A stretch of 42,025 nt of DNA from Mycobacterium asiaticum DSM 44297 (lineage in GTDB: Bacteria; Actinomycetota; Actinomycetes; Mycobacteriales; Mycobacteriaceae), in the NCBI RefSeq assembly GCF_000613245.1, contig NZ_HG964936.1, positions 2,156,597 through 2,198,621 on the forward strand. The letters run 5' to 3'. The notes under the pieces were generated by a model. That model saw nothing but the letters and a program-made list of their open reading frames with translations, was not told where the DNA came from and ran no database searches. Shown here in pieces: positions 8,760 through 17,086 of this stretch. How positions within the stretch are numbered: position 1 is the first letter of the stretch; every line of letters starts with the position of its first letter. Position numbers and translations under genes: made by a program.

Positions 8760-10699
8760 GAACGACGTTGCTTGCCTATATTCCCAGCCCGCCGCGCGGA
8801 GTCTGGCACCTCGGGCCGTTGCCCATCCGGGCGTATGCGTTCTTCATCATTCTGGGCATCCTGATCGCGCTGCTGATCGGGGACCGGCGCTGGGCGGCCC
8901 GCGGCGGCGAGCGGGGGGTGGTCTATGACATCGCGTTGTGGATGGTGCCGTTCGGTCTGATCGGCGGACGGCTGTATCACCTGGCTACCGATTGGCAGAC
9001 GTACTGGGGACCCGGCGGCGCCGGTTTCGGTGCGGCGATCCGGATCTGGGACGGCGGCCTGGGCATTTGGGGTGCCGTCGCGCTGGGTGTGGTCGGCGCA
9101 TGGATCGGCTGTCGGCGTCGCGATATCCCGTTGCCGGCGTTTGTGGACGCCGTCGCACCCGGGGTGGTGTTGGCGCAGGCCATCGGCCGGCTCGGAAATT
9201 ACTTCAACCAGGAGCTGTACGGCCGCGAAACCACGTTGCCGTGGGGCCTGGAGATCTTCTACCGCCGGGACCCGGCCGGTTTTGTCGACGTGCATTCGCT
9301 GGACGGTGTGTCGACGGGTCAGGTCGCGCTCGTCGTGCAACCGACTTTCCTCTACGAACTGCTGTGGAACCTTTTGGTATTCGCCGCCCTGATGTACCTC
9401 GATCGCCGGTTCGTGCTCGGCCACGGACGACTGTTCGCGTCGTACGTGGCGCTGTACTGCGTCGGGCGTTTCGGCGTGGAATTGCTGCGCGACGACACTG
9501 CCACGCATATCGCCGGCATCCGCATCAACACTTTCACTTCGACGTTCGTGTTCATCGGGGCGGTCGTGTACATCATGCTGGCGCCGAAGGGTCGCGAGGA
9601 TCCGGAGTCGTTGCGAGGTCGAGGTGACTCCGACGAGCGGGAGCCGGAATTGGCCACCGTCGCGGCGGGCAGCGCTGGTGCCGCGGGGGCCGCATCCAGT
9701 GCGGGCGGTGATTCGGCCGAGACCGCTCGGTCCGCTACTGAGTCCTCCCAAGGCGAGCCGGAGGTCGAGATCGCGGAGGTCGAGGCGGCGCTGGCCGAGG
9801 CGGAGCAAGACGAGGTGGCCACCGAGGCCGAACCCGACGCCGAGGCCGGCGATGGCGCTGAGGAAGCAAGCGAAGAAGCCGAAGCTGCTGAGGCCGAGGT
9901 AGCGGCCGAGGAGCCCGCGTCGGAGCAGGCGGAGGCTGTTGAGGATGCCGCCGAGGAATCCGAAGCTGACGAGGCTGATGGTGAGGCGGTGCTGGCCGAG
10001 TCCGCTGAAACCGACCCTGTCGAGGAAGCGATAGAGGAGGTCGAGGCTGCCGAGCCCGCGCTAGTTGCCGAGGGGCCCGCGTCGGAGCAGGCGGAGGCTG
10101 TTGAGGATGCCGCCGAGGAATCCGAAGCTGACGAGGCTGATGGTGAGGCGGTGCTGGCCGAGTCCGCTGAAACCGACCCTGTCGAGGAAGTGATCGAGGG
10201 GGTCGAAGCTGCCGAGCCCGAGGTAGTGGCCGAGCAGACCGAAGAGGCGGTCGAGGAGGCCGAAGCGGCCGAGCCGGTGCCCGCCGAGTTGACAGCCGCC
10301 GACGACGCTGAGGTTGCGGCGGTGCTCGACGAGCCCCAACGGGCCGAGGATGAGCAGGCCGACGACGCCGAATCCGCTCTAGAGGAAGCCGGGGCTGCTG
10401 GGCCCGAGGTGCCGGTCGAGGAGCCCAAATCCGAGCAGGCCGAGGCTATTGAAGAGGCGGCCGAGGAGCCGGAAGCCGACGAGGCTGACGAGGCGGTGCG
10501 CGACGAGCCCGAGGTCCTCGAGGATGAGACAGCGGAGGCCGAGCCCGAACAGGCCGACGATGCCGAAGCCGCCGTCGAGAACGAAGCGCAAGCCGAACCC
10601 GAGACCGACGAATCCGAGCCGGCCCCGACCCCGGCGCCGCAGACCGCCGAACCGGAACGGCGGCGGTGGTCATTCCGGCGCCGACGCCAGCGACCGTAA
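8756..10699 (+). CDS. lgt: Prolipoprotein diacylglyceryl transferase with long acidic C-terminal tail
   Basis: Lgt transfers diacylglycerol from phosphatidylglycerol to the lipobox Cys of prolipoproteins in the plasma membrane. The first 280 residues are a normal Lgt core with about seven membrane helices and the signature GRLGNYFNQELYGRET (144-159); the FLYELLWN and GRLFASY segments are also present. The remaining 365 residues are an Ala/Glu/Asp-rich, low-complexity, probably disordered cytoplasmic tail. It contains a 54-residue tandem duplication starting near SEQAEAVEDAAEE and a weaker third copy further on, and ends in RRRWSFRRRRQRP. Mycobacterial Lgt proteins have such tails, but at 647 residues this one is longer than the roughly 470 I recall for M. 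tuberculosis. ATG 8756 overlaps the trpA stop. Confidence 0.95.
   Translation: MRTTLLAYIPSPPRGVWHLGPLPIRAYAFFIILGILIALLIGDRRWAARGGERGVVYDIALWMVPFGLIGGRLYHLATDWQTYWGPGGAGFGAAIRIWDGGLGIWGAVALGVVGAWIGCRRRDIPLPAFVDAVAPGVVLAQAIGRLGNYFNQELYGRETTLPWGLEIFYRRDPAGFVDVHSLDGVSTGQVALVVQPTFLYELLWNLLVFAALMYLDRRFVLGHGRLFASYVALYCVGRFGVELLRDDTATHIAGIRINTFTSTFVFIGAVVYIMLAPKGREDPESLRGRGDSDEREPELATVAAGSAGAAGAASSAGGDSAETARSATESSQGEPEVEIAEVEAALAEAEQDEVATEAEPDAEAGDGAEEASEEAEAAEAEVAAEEPASEQAEAVEDAAEESEADEADGEAVLAESAETDPVEEAIEEVEAAEPALVAEGPASEQAEAVEDAAEESEADEADGEAVLAESAETDPVEEVIEGVEAAEPEVVAEQTEEAVEEAEAAEPVPAELTAADDAEVAAVLDEPQRAEDEQADDAESALEEAGAAGPEVPVEEPKSEQAEAIEEAAEEPEADEADEAVRDEPEVLEDETAEAEPEQADDAEAAVENEAQAEPETDESEPAPTPAPQTAEPERRRWSFRRRRQRP
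9913..10236 (+). repeat. 162-bp tandem duplication inside lgt
   Basis: Two adjacent 162-bp units (9913-10074 and 10075-10236) encode 54-residue acidic repeats. The first 116 bases of each unit are identical by eye and the remainder has scattered differences, so the duplication is recent in part. A more diverged relative begins near 10421. The unit length is a multiple of three and keeps the frame. Confidence 0.9.
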
Positions 10700-10712
10700 C
10701 GCCCGCGACCAG

Positions 10713-10729
10713 CGGCCCAAGCCGGGCCG
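10713..10729. terminator. Possible hairpin terminator after lgt
   Basis: CGGCCC and GGGCCG form a six-base-pair stem around a five-base loop just after the lgt stop and before the next gene. There is no T run, as is common for mycobacterial I-shaped terminators. The evidence is only the hairpin and its place. Confidence 0.3.
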
Positions 10730-10768
10730 GCGGCAACACGAGCGCAGCCAAGCAGGTCGAAGATCTGG

Positions 10769-10774
10769 CATGCT
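10769..10774 (+). promoter_or_regulatory. Possible -10 hexamer before the TM2 gene
   Basis: CATGCT ends six bases before GTG 10781, a spacing that fits a leaderless start. The first base departs from TANNNT, so this is a weak call. Confidence 0.3.
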
Positions 10775-10780
10775 GAACCC

Positions 10781-11179
10781 GTGACTGAACAGCCCTGGTC
10801 TGGCACCCCACAGCCCGGCCCGCAGTACGAGGGGCAGGGATACCCGCCACCGCCCTTCCCGCCGCCTTACCAGTCGTACCCGCAATACGCGCCGGGCTAC
10901 GACCCCTCGGCGCCGTTCGGTCGGCATCCCGTTACCGGCCAGCCTTATTCGGACAAGTCGAAGACCGTTGCCGGTCTGCTGCAACTGCTGGGCTTGTTCG
11001 GCATAGCCGGCATCGGCCGCATGTACGCCGGGTACGTCGGGCTGGGCGTCGCGCAACTTCTCGTGGGTTGGCTGACGTGCGGGCTGGGTGCGGTCATCTG
11101 GGGCACGATCGACGCGCTGCTGATCCTCACGGACAAGGTCAACGATCCGCTGGGTCGCCCGATGCGTGATGGCACCTGA
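10781..11179 (+). CDS. TM2 domain membrane protein
   Basis: This 132-residue protein starts with a proline, tyrosine and glycine-rich cytoplasmic segment (about 1-50). It then has a TM2 domain: the basic SDKSKTVAGLLQLLGLFGIAG helix, a GRMYAGYVGLGVAQLL turn and a second helix ending in the WGTIDALLIL motif typical of the family. It matches Rv1615 of M. tuberculosis by position. TM2 proteins have no settled function. GTG 10781 is the first start in frame after the lgt region. The gene overlaps the next one, so the two are probably made together. Confidence 0.85.
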   Translation: MTEQPWSGTPQPGPQYEGQGYPPPPFPPPYQSYPQYAPGYDPSAPFGRHPVTGQPYSDKSKTVAGLLQLLGLFGIAGIGRMYAGYVGLGVAQLLVGWLTCGLGAVIWGTIDALLILTDKVNDPLGRPMRDGT

Positions 11180-11594
11180 TCGGTCGTCCCAACCGGCCAC
11201 CCGGGATCCGCGTCATCGCGGCCCTGCCGTCGTCGGCGCCGCGGCGCTCTCCGGCGCCCTGCTCTACATCGGGTTCGCCGACCCGCATAGCCCCCACACC
11301 ATCTACCCGCAGTGTCCGTTCAAGTGGCTCACCGGCTGGAACTGCCCGGCCTGCGGCGGTCTGAGGATGACCCACGATCTCCTGCACGGCGATCTTGCGG
11401 CCAGCATCAACGACAACGTCTTCCTGCTCGTCGGCATCCCGCTGCTTGCGGCGTGGATCCTGGTGCGGCGGGTGCGCGGCCAGTCCTGGTTACCCGTGCC
11501 CACCGCCGTCACGGCCGTGGCCCTGATGACCGCATGGACGGTCGTCCGCAACTTGCCCGGCTTCCCGCTGGTGCCCACCGTGCTGAGCGGCTGA
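11169..11594 (+). CDS. DUF2752 membrane protein
   Basis: This 141-residue protein has the DUF2752 pattern: a membrane helix, then the cysteine motif CPFKWLTGWNCPACGGLRM with three Cys, then two more helices (about 76-95 and 103-125). It corresponds to Rv1616. The Cys cluster could bind metal or be redox active, but no function is established. ATG 11169 is preceded directly by an in-frame GTG at 11166, so the start may be one codon earlier. Its first bases overlap the end of the TM2 gene by 11 bp. Confidence 0.82.
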   Translation: MAPDRSSQPATRDPRHRGPAVVGAAALSGALLYIGFADPHSPHTIYPQCPFKWLTGWNCPACGGLRMTHDLLHGDLAASINDNVFLLVGIPLLAAWILVRRVRGQSWLPVPTAVTAVALMTAWTVVRNLPGFPLVPTVLSG

Positions 11595-11654
11595 CGCCGC
11601 AGGGATAGTTGCGGCCGGCCGTGCGTTCCCGGCCCCCATCACACAAAGCGCGAC

Positions 11655-11660
11655 TATGCT
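11655..11660 (+). promoter_or_regulatory. -10 hexamer for leaderless pykA
   Basis: TATGCT, a good match to TANNNT, ends eight bases before the GTG of pykA at 11669. There is no Shine-Dalgarno sequence, so a leaderless or nearly leaderless mRNA is likely. Confidence 0.55.
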
Positions 11661-11668
11661 TTGACGTC

Positions 11669-13087
11669 GTGACTAGACGCGGAAAGATCGTCTGCACTCT
11701 CGGGCCTGCCACCCAACAGGATGACTTGGTCAAAGCGCTGGTCGAAGCCGGTATGGACGTCGCCCGAATGAATTTCAGCCACGGCGATTACAGCGATCAC
11801 GAGGCCGCCTACAAGCGGGTTCGCGCCGCTTCGGACGCCACCGGACGCGCGGTAGGGGTGCTCTGCGACCTGCAAGGTCCGAAAATCAGGTTGGGGCGGT
11901 TCGCCTCCGGGCCGACGCATTGGCGTGACGGCGAGACCATCCGGATCACCGTCGCCGACTGCGAAGGCAGTCACGACCGCGTGTCCACCACGTATAAGAG
12001 ATTGGCCCAGGACGCCTCGGCCGGTGACCGGGTACTGGTCGACGACGGCAAGGTCGGCCTCATCGTCGACCACGTCGACGGCGACGACGTGGTCTGCAAG
12101 GTCGTCGAGGGCGGGCCGGTCAGCAACAACAAAGGGATCTCGCTGCCGGGGATGAACGTGTCGGCGCCCGCCCTTTCGGAGAAAGACATCGAGGACCTCA
12201 CGTTCGCACTGAACCTGGGTGTCGACATGGTGGCGCTGTCATTCGTGCGCTCGCCGTCGGACGTCGAACTCGTCCACGAGGTGATGGACCGGGTGGGGCG
12301 GCGGGTTCCGGTGATCGCCAAACTGGAAAAGCCAGAAGCCATCGACAACCTCGAAGCGATCGTGCTGGCATTCGACGCCGTCATGGTGGCCCGCGGTGAT
12401 CTGGGTGTTGAACTGCCGCTGGAAGAGGTCCCGCTGGTGCAGAAGCGGGCCATCCAGATGGCCCGGGAAAACGCCAAGCCGGTGATCGTGGCGACGCAGA
12501 TGCTCGACTCGATGATCGAGAACTCGCGGCCCACCCGTGCGGAGGCCTCGGACGTGGCCAACGCGGTCCTCGACGGCGCCGACGCACTGATGCTCTCCGG
12601 TGAAACCTCGGTCGGTAAATACCCGCTGCAGGCCGTCAAGACGATGTCGCGGATCGTGTGTGCGGTCGAGGAGAACTCGACGGCGGCGCCGCCGCTGACG
12701 CACGTGCCGCGCACCAAGCGCGGTGTGATCTCTTACGCCGCCCGCGACATCGGCGAGCGGCTAGACGCCAAGGCCTTGGTCGCCTTCACCCAATCCGGCG
12801 ACACGGTGCGCCGGCTGGCCCGCCTACACACCCCGCTGCCGTTGCTGGCGTTCACCGACCTGCCCGAGGTGCGCAGCCAGCTCGCGATGACGTGGGGCAC
12901 CGAAACGTTCATCGTCCCGCACATGAAGACGACCGACGGCATGATCCGCGAGGTGGACAAGTCGCTGTTGGCACTCGGCCGGTACAAGCGCGGTGACCTG
13001 GTGGTCATCGTCGCGGGTGCGCCGCCAGGCACCGTCGGCTCGACCAACCTGATCCACGTGCACCGGATCGGCGAGGACGACGTCTGA
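11669..13087 (+). CDS. pykA: Pyruvate kinase
   Basis: Pyruvate kinase makes pyruvate and ATP from phosphoenolpyruvate and ADP, the last step of glycolysis. The 472-residue protein has the N-terminal GKIVCTLGPAT and ARMNFSHGDY segments, the B domain (about 70-170), the signature around VIAKLEKPEAIDN with the catalytic Lys, the VMVARGDLGVELP metal site and the C-terminal allosteric domain. GTG 11669 gives VTRRGKIV, the same N terminus and length as M. tuberculosis PykA; the upstream open frame is not protein-like. The thioesterase gene starts on the base after its stop. Confidence 0.97.
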   Translation: MTRRGKIVCTLGPATQQDDLVKALVEAGMDVARMNFSHGDYSDHEAAYKRVRAASDATGRAVGVLCDLQGPKIRLGRFASGPTHWRDGETIRITVADCEGSHDRVSTTYKRLAQDASAGDRVLVDDGKVGLIVDHVDGDDVVCKVVEGGPVSNNKGISLPGMNVSAPALSEKDIEDLTFALNLGVDMVALSFVRSPSDVELVHEVMDRVGRRVPVIAKLEKPEAIDNLEAIVLAFDAVMVARGDLGVELPLEEVPLVQKRAIQMARENAKPVIVATQMLDSMIENSRPTRAEASDVANAVLDGADALMLSGETSVGKYPLQAVKTMSRIVCAVEENSTAAPPLTHVPRTKRGVISYAARDIGERLDAKALVAFTQSGDTVRRLARLHTPLPLLAFTDLPEVRSQLAMTWGTETFIVPHMKTTDGMIREVDKSLLALGRYKRGDLVVIVAGAPPGTVGSTNLIHVHRIGEDDV

Positions 13088-13954
13088 TTGTCTGATTTTC
13101 AGGAACTGCTGGATGCCCTGAGCCTCAACAGAATTGAAGACCACCGATTCAGCGGCTCGCATCCCAGCAAGACCCCGATGCGGACGTTCGGCGGGCAACT
13201 GATGGCGCAATCGTTCGTGGCCGCCAGCCGCACTCTCACTCGCGACGACCTGCCGCCGAGCGCGTTGTCCGTGCATTTCATCAACGGGGGCGACACGTCG
13301 AAGGACATCGAATTCCACGTGGTGCCGCTGCGCGACGAACGCCGCTTCGCCAACCGCCGCGTCGATGCCGTGCAGGACGGCGTGCTGTTGTCGACGGCGA
13401 TGGTGTCTTACATGTCCGGTGGCCGCGGCCTCGAGCACGCCGTCGACCCGCCCGAGGTGGCAGACCCCGAAAGCCTGCCGTCCATCAAAGAGTTGTTGCG
13501 CGGCTACGAAACGACGGTCCCGCTGTTCGTCAACGCCCTGCAACCCGTCGACTGGCGCTACACCAACGACCCGGCCTGGATCATGCGGGACAAGGGCGAT
13601 CGCCTGGCGTACAACCGGGTTTGGCTCAAGGCGCTGGGCACGGTGCCAGAGGATCCGGTGCTGCACACTGCGACGCTGCTGTATTCGTCGGACACCACCG
13701 TGCTGGATTCGGTCATCACCCGACACGGGCTGTCGTGGGGATTCGACCGGATCTTTGCGGCCTCGGCCAATCACTCCGTGTGGTTTCACCGCCAAGTCGA
13801 TTTCAATGATTGGGTCTTGTATTCGACGAGTTCACCGGTCGCCGCGGACTCGCGCGGACTGGGCACTGGGCACTTCTTCGACCGCTCGGGGCAGGTTGTC
13901 GCCTCGGTGGTGCAGGAAGGCGTCCTGAAATACTTTCCGGCCGTCCGCCGATAG
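13088..13954 (+). CDS. tesB1: Acyl-CoA thioesterase II (TesB family)
   Basis: TesB-type enzymes hydrolyse acyl-CoA to free fatty acid and CoA. The 288-residue protein is a double hotdog: an N-terminal half with the conserved TFGGQLMAQS segment, and a C-terminal half with HSVWFHR and the DSRGLGTGHFFDRSGQVVAS block, where the catalytic Asp/Thr/Gln set of the family lies. The only usable start is TTG 13088, directly after the pykA stop, so translation is probably coupled to pykA. It corresponds to tesB1 (Rv1618). The element at 13962-14023 follows 7 bp after the stop. Confidence 0.93.
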   Translation: MSDFQELLDALSLNRIEDHRFSGSHPSKTPMRTFGGQLMAQSFVAASRTLTRDDLPPSALSVHFINGGDTSKDIEFHVVPLRDERRFANRRVDAVQDGVLLSTAMVSYMSGGRGLEHAVDPPEVADPESLPSIKELLRGYETTVPLFVNALQPVDWRYTNDPAWIMRDKGDRLAYNRVWLKALGTVPEDPVLHTATLLYSSDTTVLDSVITRHGLSWGFDRIFAASANHSVWFHRQVDFNDWVLYSTSSPVAADSRGLGTGHFFDRSGQVVASVVQEGVLKYFPAVRR

Positions 13955-13961
13955 TCATAAC

Positions 13962-14023
13962 GGCGAGCAGACGCAAAAGTCCCAAAATGCCCGGCGTGTC
14001 GGGGGCTTTTGCGTCTACTCGCC
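13962..14023. repeat. 62-bp inverted-repeat element, copy 2 (opposite orientation)
   Basis: The arms GGCGAGCAGACGCAAAAG (13962-13979) and CTTTTGCGTCTACTCGCC (14006-14023) are inverted copies matching at 17 of 18 positions around a 26-base loop, so the element folds into a long hairpin. Its reverse complement aligns without gaps with 225-286. It lies between tesB1 and the DUF2156 gene and could act as a terminator for the pykA-tesB1 unit. Confidence 0.85.
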
Positions 14024-14066
14024 ACAGGCTGCGAGCGGCGTAACGTCGGTGTAGGGCGCCGCTCAG

Positions 14067-14073
14067 CGAGGAG
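14067..14073 (+). promoter_or_regulatory. Strong ribosome binding site that sets the DUF2156 gene start
   Basis: GAGGAGG ends six bases before GTG 14080. The alternative GTG at 14074 abuts the site and cannot use it, so the later GTG is preferred. Confidence 0.7.
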
Positions 14074-14079
14074 GTGCCG

Positions 14080-15456
14080 GTGAAACCGCCTACGCTTCAC
14101 ACCTTTCCCGGCCTGCATGCGTTGCGCGTGCGCGAACGCGTTGTCTGGCATGTCGATTCGCTACGCGCCCGCTACACCAGTGCGCTGGCTCTGTTGTGCG
14201 GGGCATGTTTGCTGTTCGCGGTGCTTGCGCGCGAGGGCCGATCGGGTTGGTGTCTATCCGTCTTGGCGGCGGCACTGCTGATCACGCGCGGAATCTTCCT
14301 CGGTCGCCCCGTCACCGCGATGCACGCGGCGGCCGCCGTCGCCTTGCTGGTCGCCGGTTTGGCCGCGCACCTGGTCTCGCTGGAGGCGCTCGGTGAGGTC
14401 ATGATCGCCGGATCCGGGGTAGCGCTGATGTGGCCGACGGCCGCCCGGCCGGAGCCCGACGATCTGCCCCGGGTATGGGCGCTGATCGATGTCACCAAAA
14501 ACGATCCCTTGGCTCCGTTCGCCATGCAGACGGGCAAGTGCTATCACTTCGACGTCACCGGCACCGCCGCGCTGGCCTACCGGACCCGATTCGGGTTCGC
14601 GGCGGTCAGCGGAGACCCCATCGGTGACGAGGCGCGGTTCCAAGACTTAATCGCCGACTTTGCCTTGCTGTGCCACACCCGCGGCTGGCGGATCGTGGTG
14701 GTGGGTTGCAGCGAGCGCCGACTTGGGCTGTGGACTCCCGCCGCCATCGGGCAGTCGTTGCGTCCCCTGCCAATAGGCCGCGATGTCGTCGTCGACCCGG
14801 CCCATTTCGAGCTGGCCGGACGGCGCTTCCGCAATCTGCGTCAGGCGGTGAACCGCACCCACAACTTCGGAATCACCACCGAGATCGTGGCCGAGCGCGA
14901 ACTCGACGAACGCCTCCGTACCGAGCTGAAATCGGTATTGCTGCATTCCGCCAAGGGCGCACACACCGATCGCGGGTTCTGCATGAACCTCGACGGCGTT
15001 TTGGAAGGCCGTTATCCCGGGACGCAGCTGATCATCGGCAGGGACGCCGCGGGCACAGTGCAGGGCTTCCACCGCTACGCGACGGCGGGCGGCGGTAGTG
15101 ATTTGACGCTTGACGTGCCGTGGCGCCGCCGCGGGGCACCCAACGGCCTGGACGAGCGGCTCGCGGTCGATATGATCGCCGCTGCTAAAGAGGCTGGGGC
15201 GCAACGTGTATCGCTGGCGTTTGCGGCGTTCACTGATCTCTTCGATGACGAGCGTTGCGGCGCGGTAGCGCGGTGCTGCTACCTTCTGCTCCATCTGCTG
15301 GACCCGTTGATCGCGCTCGAGTCGCTGGACCGTTATGTGCGCAAGTTCCATGCCATGGATACTCGGCGCTACGCCCTCGTCACCCTCACCCAGACGGTGC
15401 CGCTCGCTTTCGTGCTGCTGTCCCTGGAGTTCATGCCGCGTCGACGACGGCTTTGA
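14080..15456 (+). CDS. DUF2156 (MprF/LysX C-terminal-like) membrane protein
   Basis: This 458-residue protein corresponds to Rv1619. Three or four membrane helices occupy roughly residues 28-125. The C-terminal 320 residues are a DUF2156 domain, the GNAT-like fold that in MprF and LysX transfers aminoacyl groups to phosphatidylglycerol. Visible motifs are TGKCYHFDVTGTAALAYR, FAAVSGDPIGDE, RNLRQAVNRTHNFGI and FHRYATAGGGSDLTLDVPWRR. No tRNA-synthetase domain is attached, unlike LysX. Its substrate is unknown; modification of a membrane lipid is a reasonable inference. The 3' end overlaps convergent cydC by 26 bp. Confidence 0.85.
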   Translation: MKPPTLHTFPGLHALRVRERVVWHVDSLRARYTSALALLCGACLLFAVLAREGRSGWCLSVLAAALLITRGIFLGRPVTAMHAAAAVALLVAGLAAHLVSLEALGEVMIAGSGVALMWPTAARPEPDDLPRVWALIDVTKNDPLAPFAMQTGKCYHFDVTGTAALAYRTRFGFAAVSGDPIGDEARFQDLIADFALLCHTRGWRIVVVGCSERRLGLWTPAAIGQSLRPLPIGRDVVVDPAHFELAGRRFRNLRQAVNRTHNFGITTEIVAERELDERLRTELKSVLLHSAKGAHTDRGFCMNLDGVLEGRYPGTQLIIGRDAAGTVQGFHRYATAGGGSDLTLDVPWRRRGAPNGLDERLAVDMIAAAKEAGAQRVSLAFAAFTDLFDDERCGAVARCCYLLLHLLDPLIALESLDRYVRKFHAMDTRRYALVTLTQTVPLAFVLLSLEFMPRRRRL

Positions 15457-17086
15457 CGGGAAGCTCCGCACACCGAACATCGTTGGGTAAGTGGTGAGTC
15501 GCCACCACCACGGTTTTGGCGGCCGCGATCAGCCCATTGCCGGGCGCCAGCAGCCGACGCAGCACCCGGTCGGCGTCGGCGGCATCGAGATGCTCGGTGG
15601 GTTCGTCGAGCAGGACGACTCCGGCGGGGGACAGGACCGCCCGGGCGAGCAGCAACCGTCGACGCTGGCCGGCCGAAACGGCTTGCGCGCCACCAGTCAA
15701 CACCGTGGACAGCCCGTCGGGCAGACCGGCCAGCCAGTCGCCCAGGCCCACCGCCTCCAGCGCGTCGGTCAATTCGTCGTCGTCGCAGTCACCGCGGACG
15801 ACCAGCAGATTGTCCCGGACCGTGGTCGCGAAGATGTGCGCGTCTTCGGCGAAAAAGCAGACGGACGATTGTAGTTCGGGTTCGCGGATGCACTGCAAGT
15901 CGACTCCATCCAGCATCACCGCGCCGCGCACCGGTGGCAGCAGCCCGGCCAGCGTCATCAGCAGCGTCGTCTTGCCGGATCCACTGGGCCCGGTCACGGC
16001 CAGCCGGGCGCCGGGGCCAAGATCGACCGTGGCGTGGCAGCTTCCGACCGCGGAGTGACCCGCTACCACGTCAGCGGACAACCGCCCTACCGGCCGGTCC
16101 GGTGACACTGGGGTTCCGGCCGGTGTGACCGAGCCCGGTGGGGCCAGCGCCAACAGGCGGCGCGCGGCGATCCTGGACCGCGTCAATTGCACCGCGGCCG
16201 TCGGCAACACGCTGGTGGCTTCGAAGGCCGACAACGGCAGCAGCATCAGGACGGCCAGGGTCGTCGGCGCGACCGCGGGCCCCATGCTGATAGCGGCCAC
16301 CACCGCCCCGAGCACGCTGATGCCGATGGTGGCGGTCGGAATGGCTTCGGCGAGCGCGGCGGGCCGGGCGGCAGCGTCGGCCGCGGCGCCCCAGGCCCGT
16401 TGCTGCCGTTGCGATTCGGCGATGATGCCGGGCAGCGCACCCGCGACCCGCAGCTCGGGCGCGTGCTGCAACGCCAGGAGCGCCGCGGTGTCGCGTTCGG
16501 CGTGATGCTGGTCGGCGATCATTTCCTGCGCGACCGCGGCCCGGCCGGCCAGCCACGGCGCGAGCACTCCGGCCACGGCCAAACAGGCGGCCAGCACCAC
16601 CGCCGCCGATGGTGAGATGAGGCCGACCGTCACCACGCCCGCCACCGAGAGCACCGTCGCCACGCCGATCGGGACCAGCGCGCGCACCAGCACATCGGCC
16701 AGGGCATCCACATCCGCGCCCACCCGGGCCACCAGCTCGCCGCTGTGCAGCCGGACGGCGCCGGCCGCCGGTCCGGTAGCCAGGCGGTGATAAATCTGCG
16801 CACGCGCGCTGCCGGCGGCCCGCAACGCGGCGTCGTGGGTGGCCAGCCGCTCGCAATAGCGCAGCACGCCACGTGAGATCGCGAATGTCCGCACCGCGAC
16901 CACGGCCACCGACAGATCGAGTACCGGTGGCATCTGCGCGGCCCGGGTGATCAGCCACGCCGACACACCCGCCAGGGCCAGCGCGCTGCCCAGCGACAGC
17001 ACGCCGAGCGCGATGGCCGCCAGGATGCGGGGGACACGTGGCCGCAGCAACGCGGCGACGGCGCTCCAGAGCTCAGACCGGCGCAT
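15431..17086 (-). CDS. cydC: ABC transporter CydC, cytochrome bd assembly
   Basis: CydC and CydD form a heterodimeric ABC exporter, studied as a thiol or heme transporter, that is needed to assemble cytochrome bd. This 551-residue protein has six membrane helices (about 20-310) and an ATPase domain with Walker A GPSGSGKTT (366-374), signature VSAGQ and Walker B VVLLDEPTEHLDAAD. ATG 17086 gives MRRSELWSAV and overlaps the end of cydD by 14 bp; a longer frame upstream lies within cydD and is unlikely. It is the last gene of the cyd operon and meets the DUF2156 gene tail to tail. Confidence 0.94.
   Translation of the reverse strand: MRRSELWSAVAALLRPRVPRILAAIALGVLSLGSALALAGVSAWLITRAAQMPPVLDLSVAVVAVRTFAISRGVLRYCERLATHDAALRAAGSARAQIYHRLATGPAAGAVRLHSGELVARVGADVDALADVLVRALVPIGVATVLSVAGVVTVGLISPSAAVVLAACLAVAGVLAPWLAGRAAVAQEMIADQHHAERDTAALLALQHAPELRVAGALPGIIAESQRQQRAWGAAADAAARPAALAEAIPTATIGISVLGAVVAAISMGPAVAPTTLAVLMLLPLSAFEATSVLPTAAVQLTRSRIAARRLLALAPPGSVTPAGTPVSPDRPVGRLSADVVAGHSAVGSCHATVDLGPGARLAVTGPSGSGKTTLLMTLAGLLPPVRGAVMLDGVDLQCIREPELQSSVCFFAEDAHIFATTVRDNLLVVRGDCDDDELTDALEAVGLGDWLAGLPDGLSTVLTGGAQAVSAGQRRRLLLARAVLSPAGVVLLDEPTEHLDAADADRVLRRLLAPGNGLIAAAKTVVVATHHLPNDVRCAELPVKAVVDAA

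Noticed and set aside
9352..10806. 484-codon minus-strand open frame opposite the Lgt tail
   Set aside because: It is almost pure Ser/Ala and results from GAG/GCC codon repeats of lgt read backwards; no family match or ribosome binding site.
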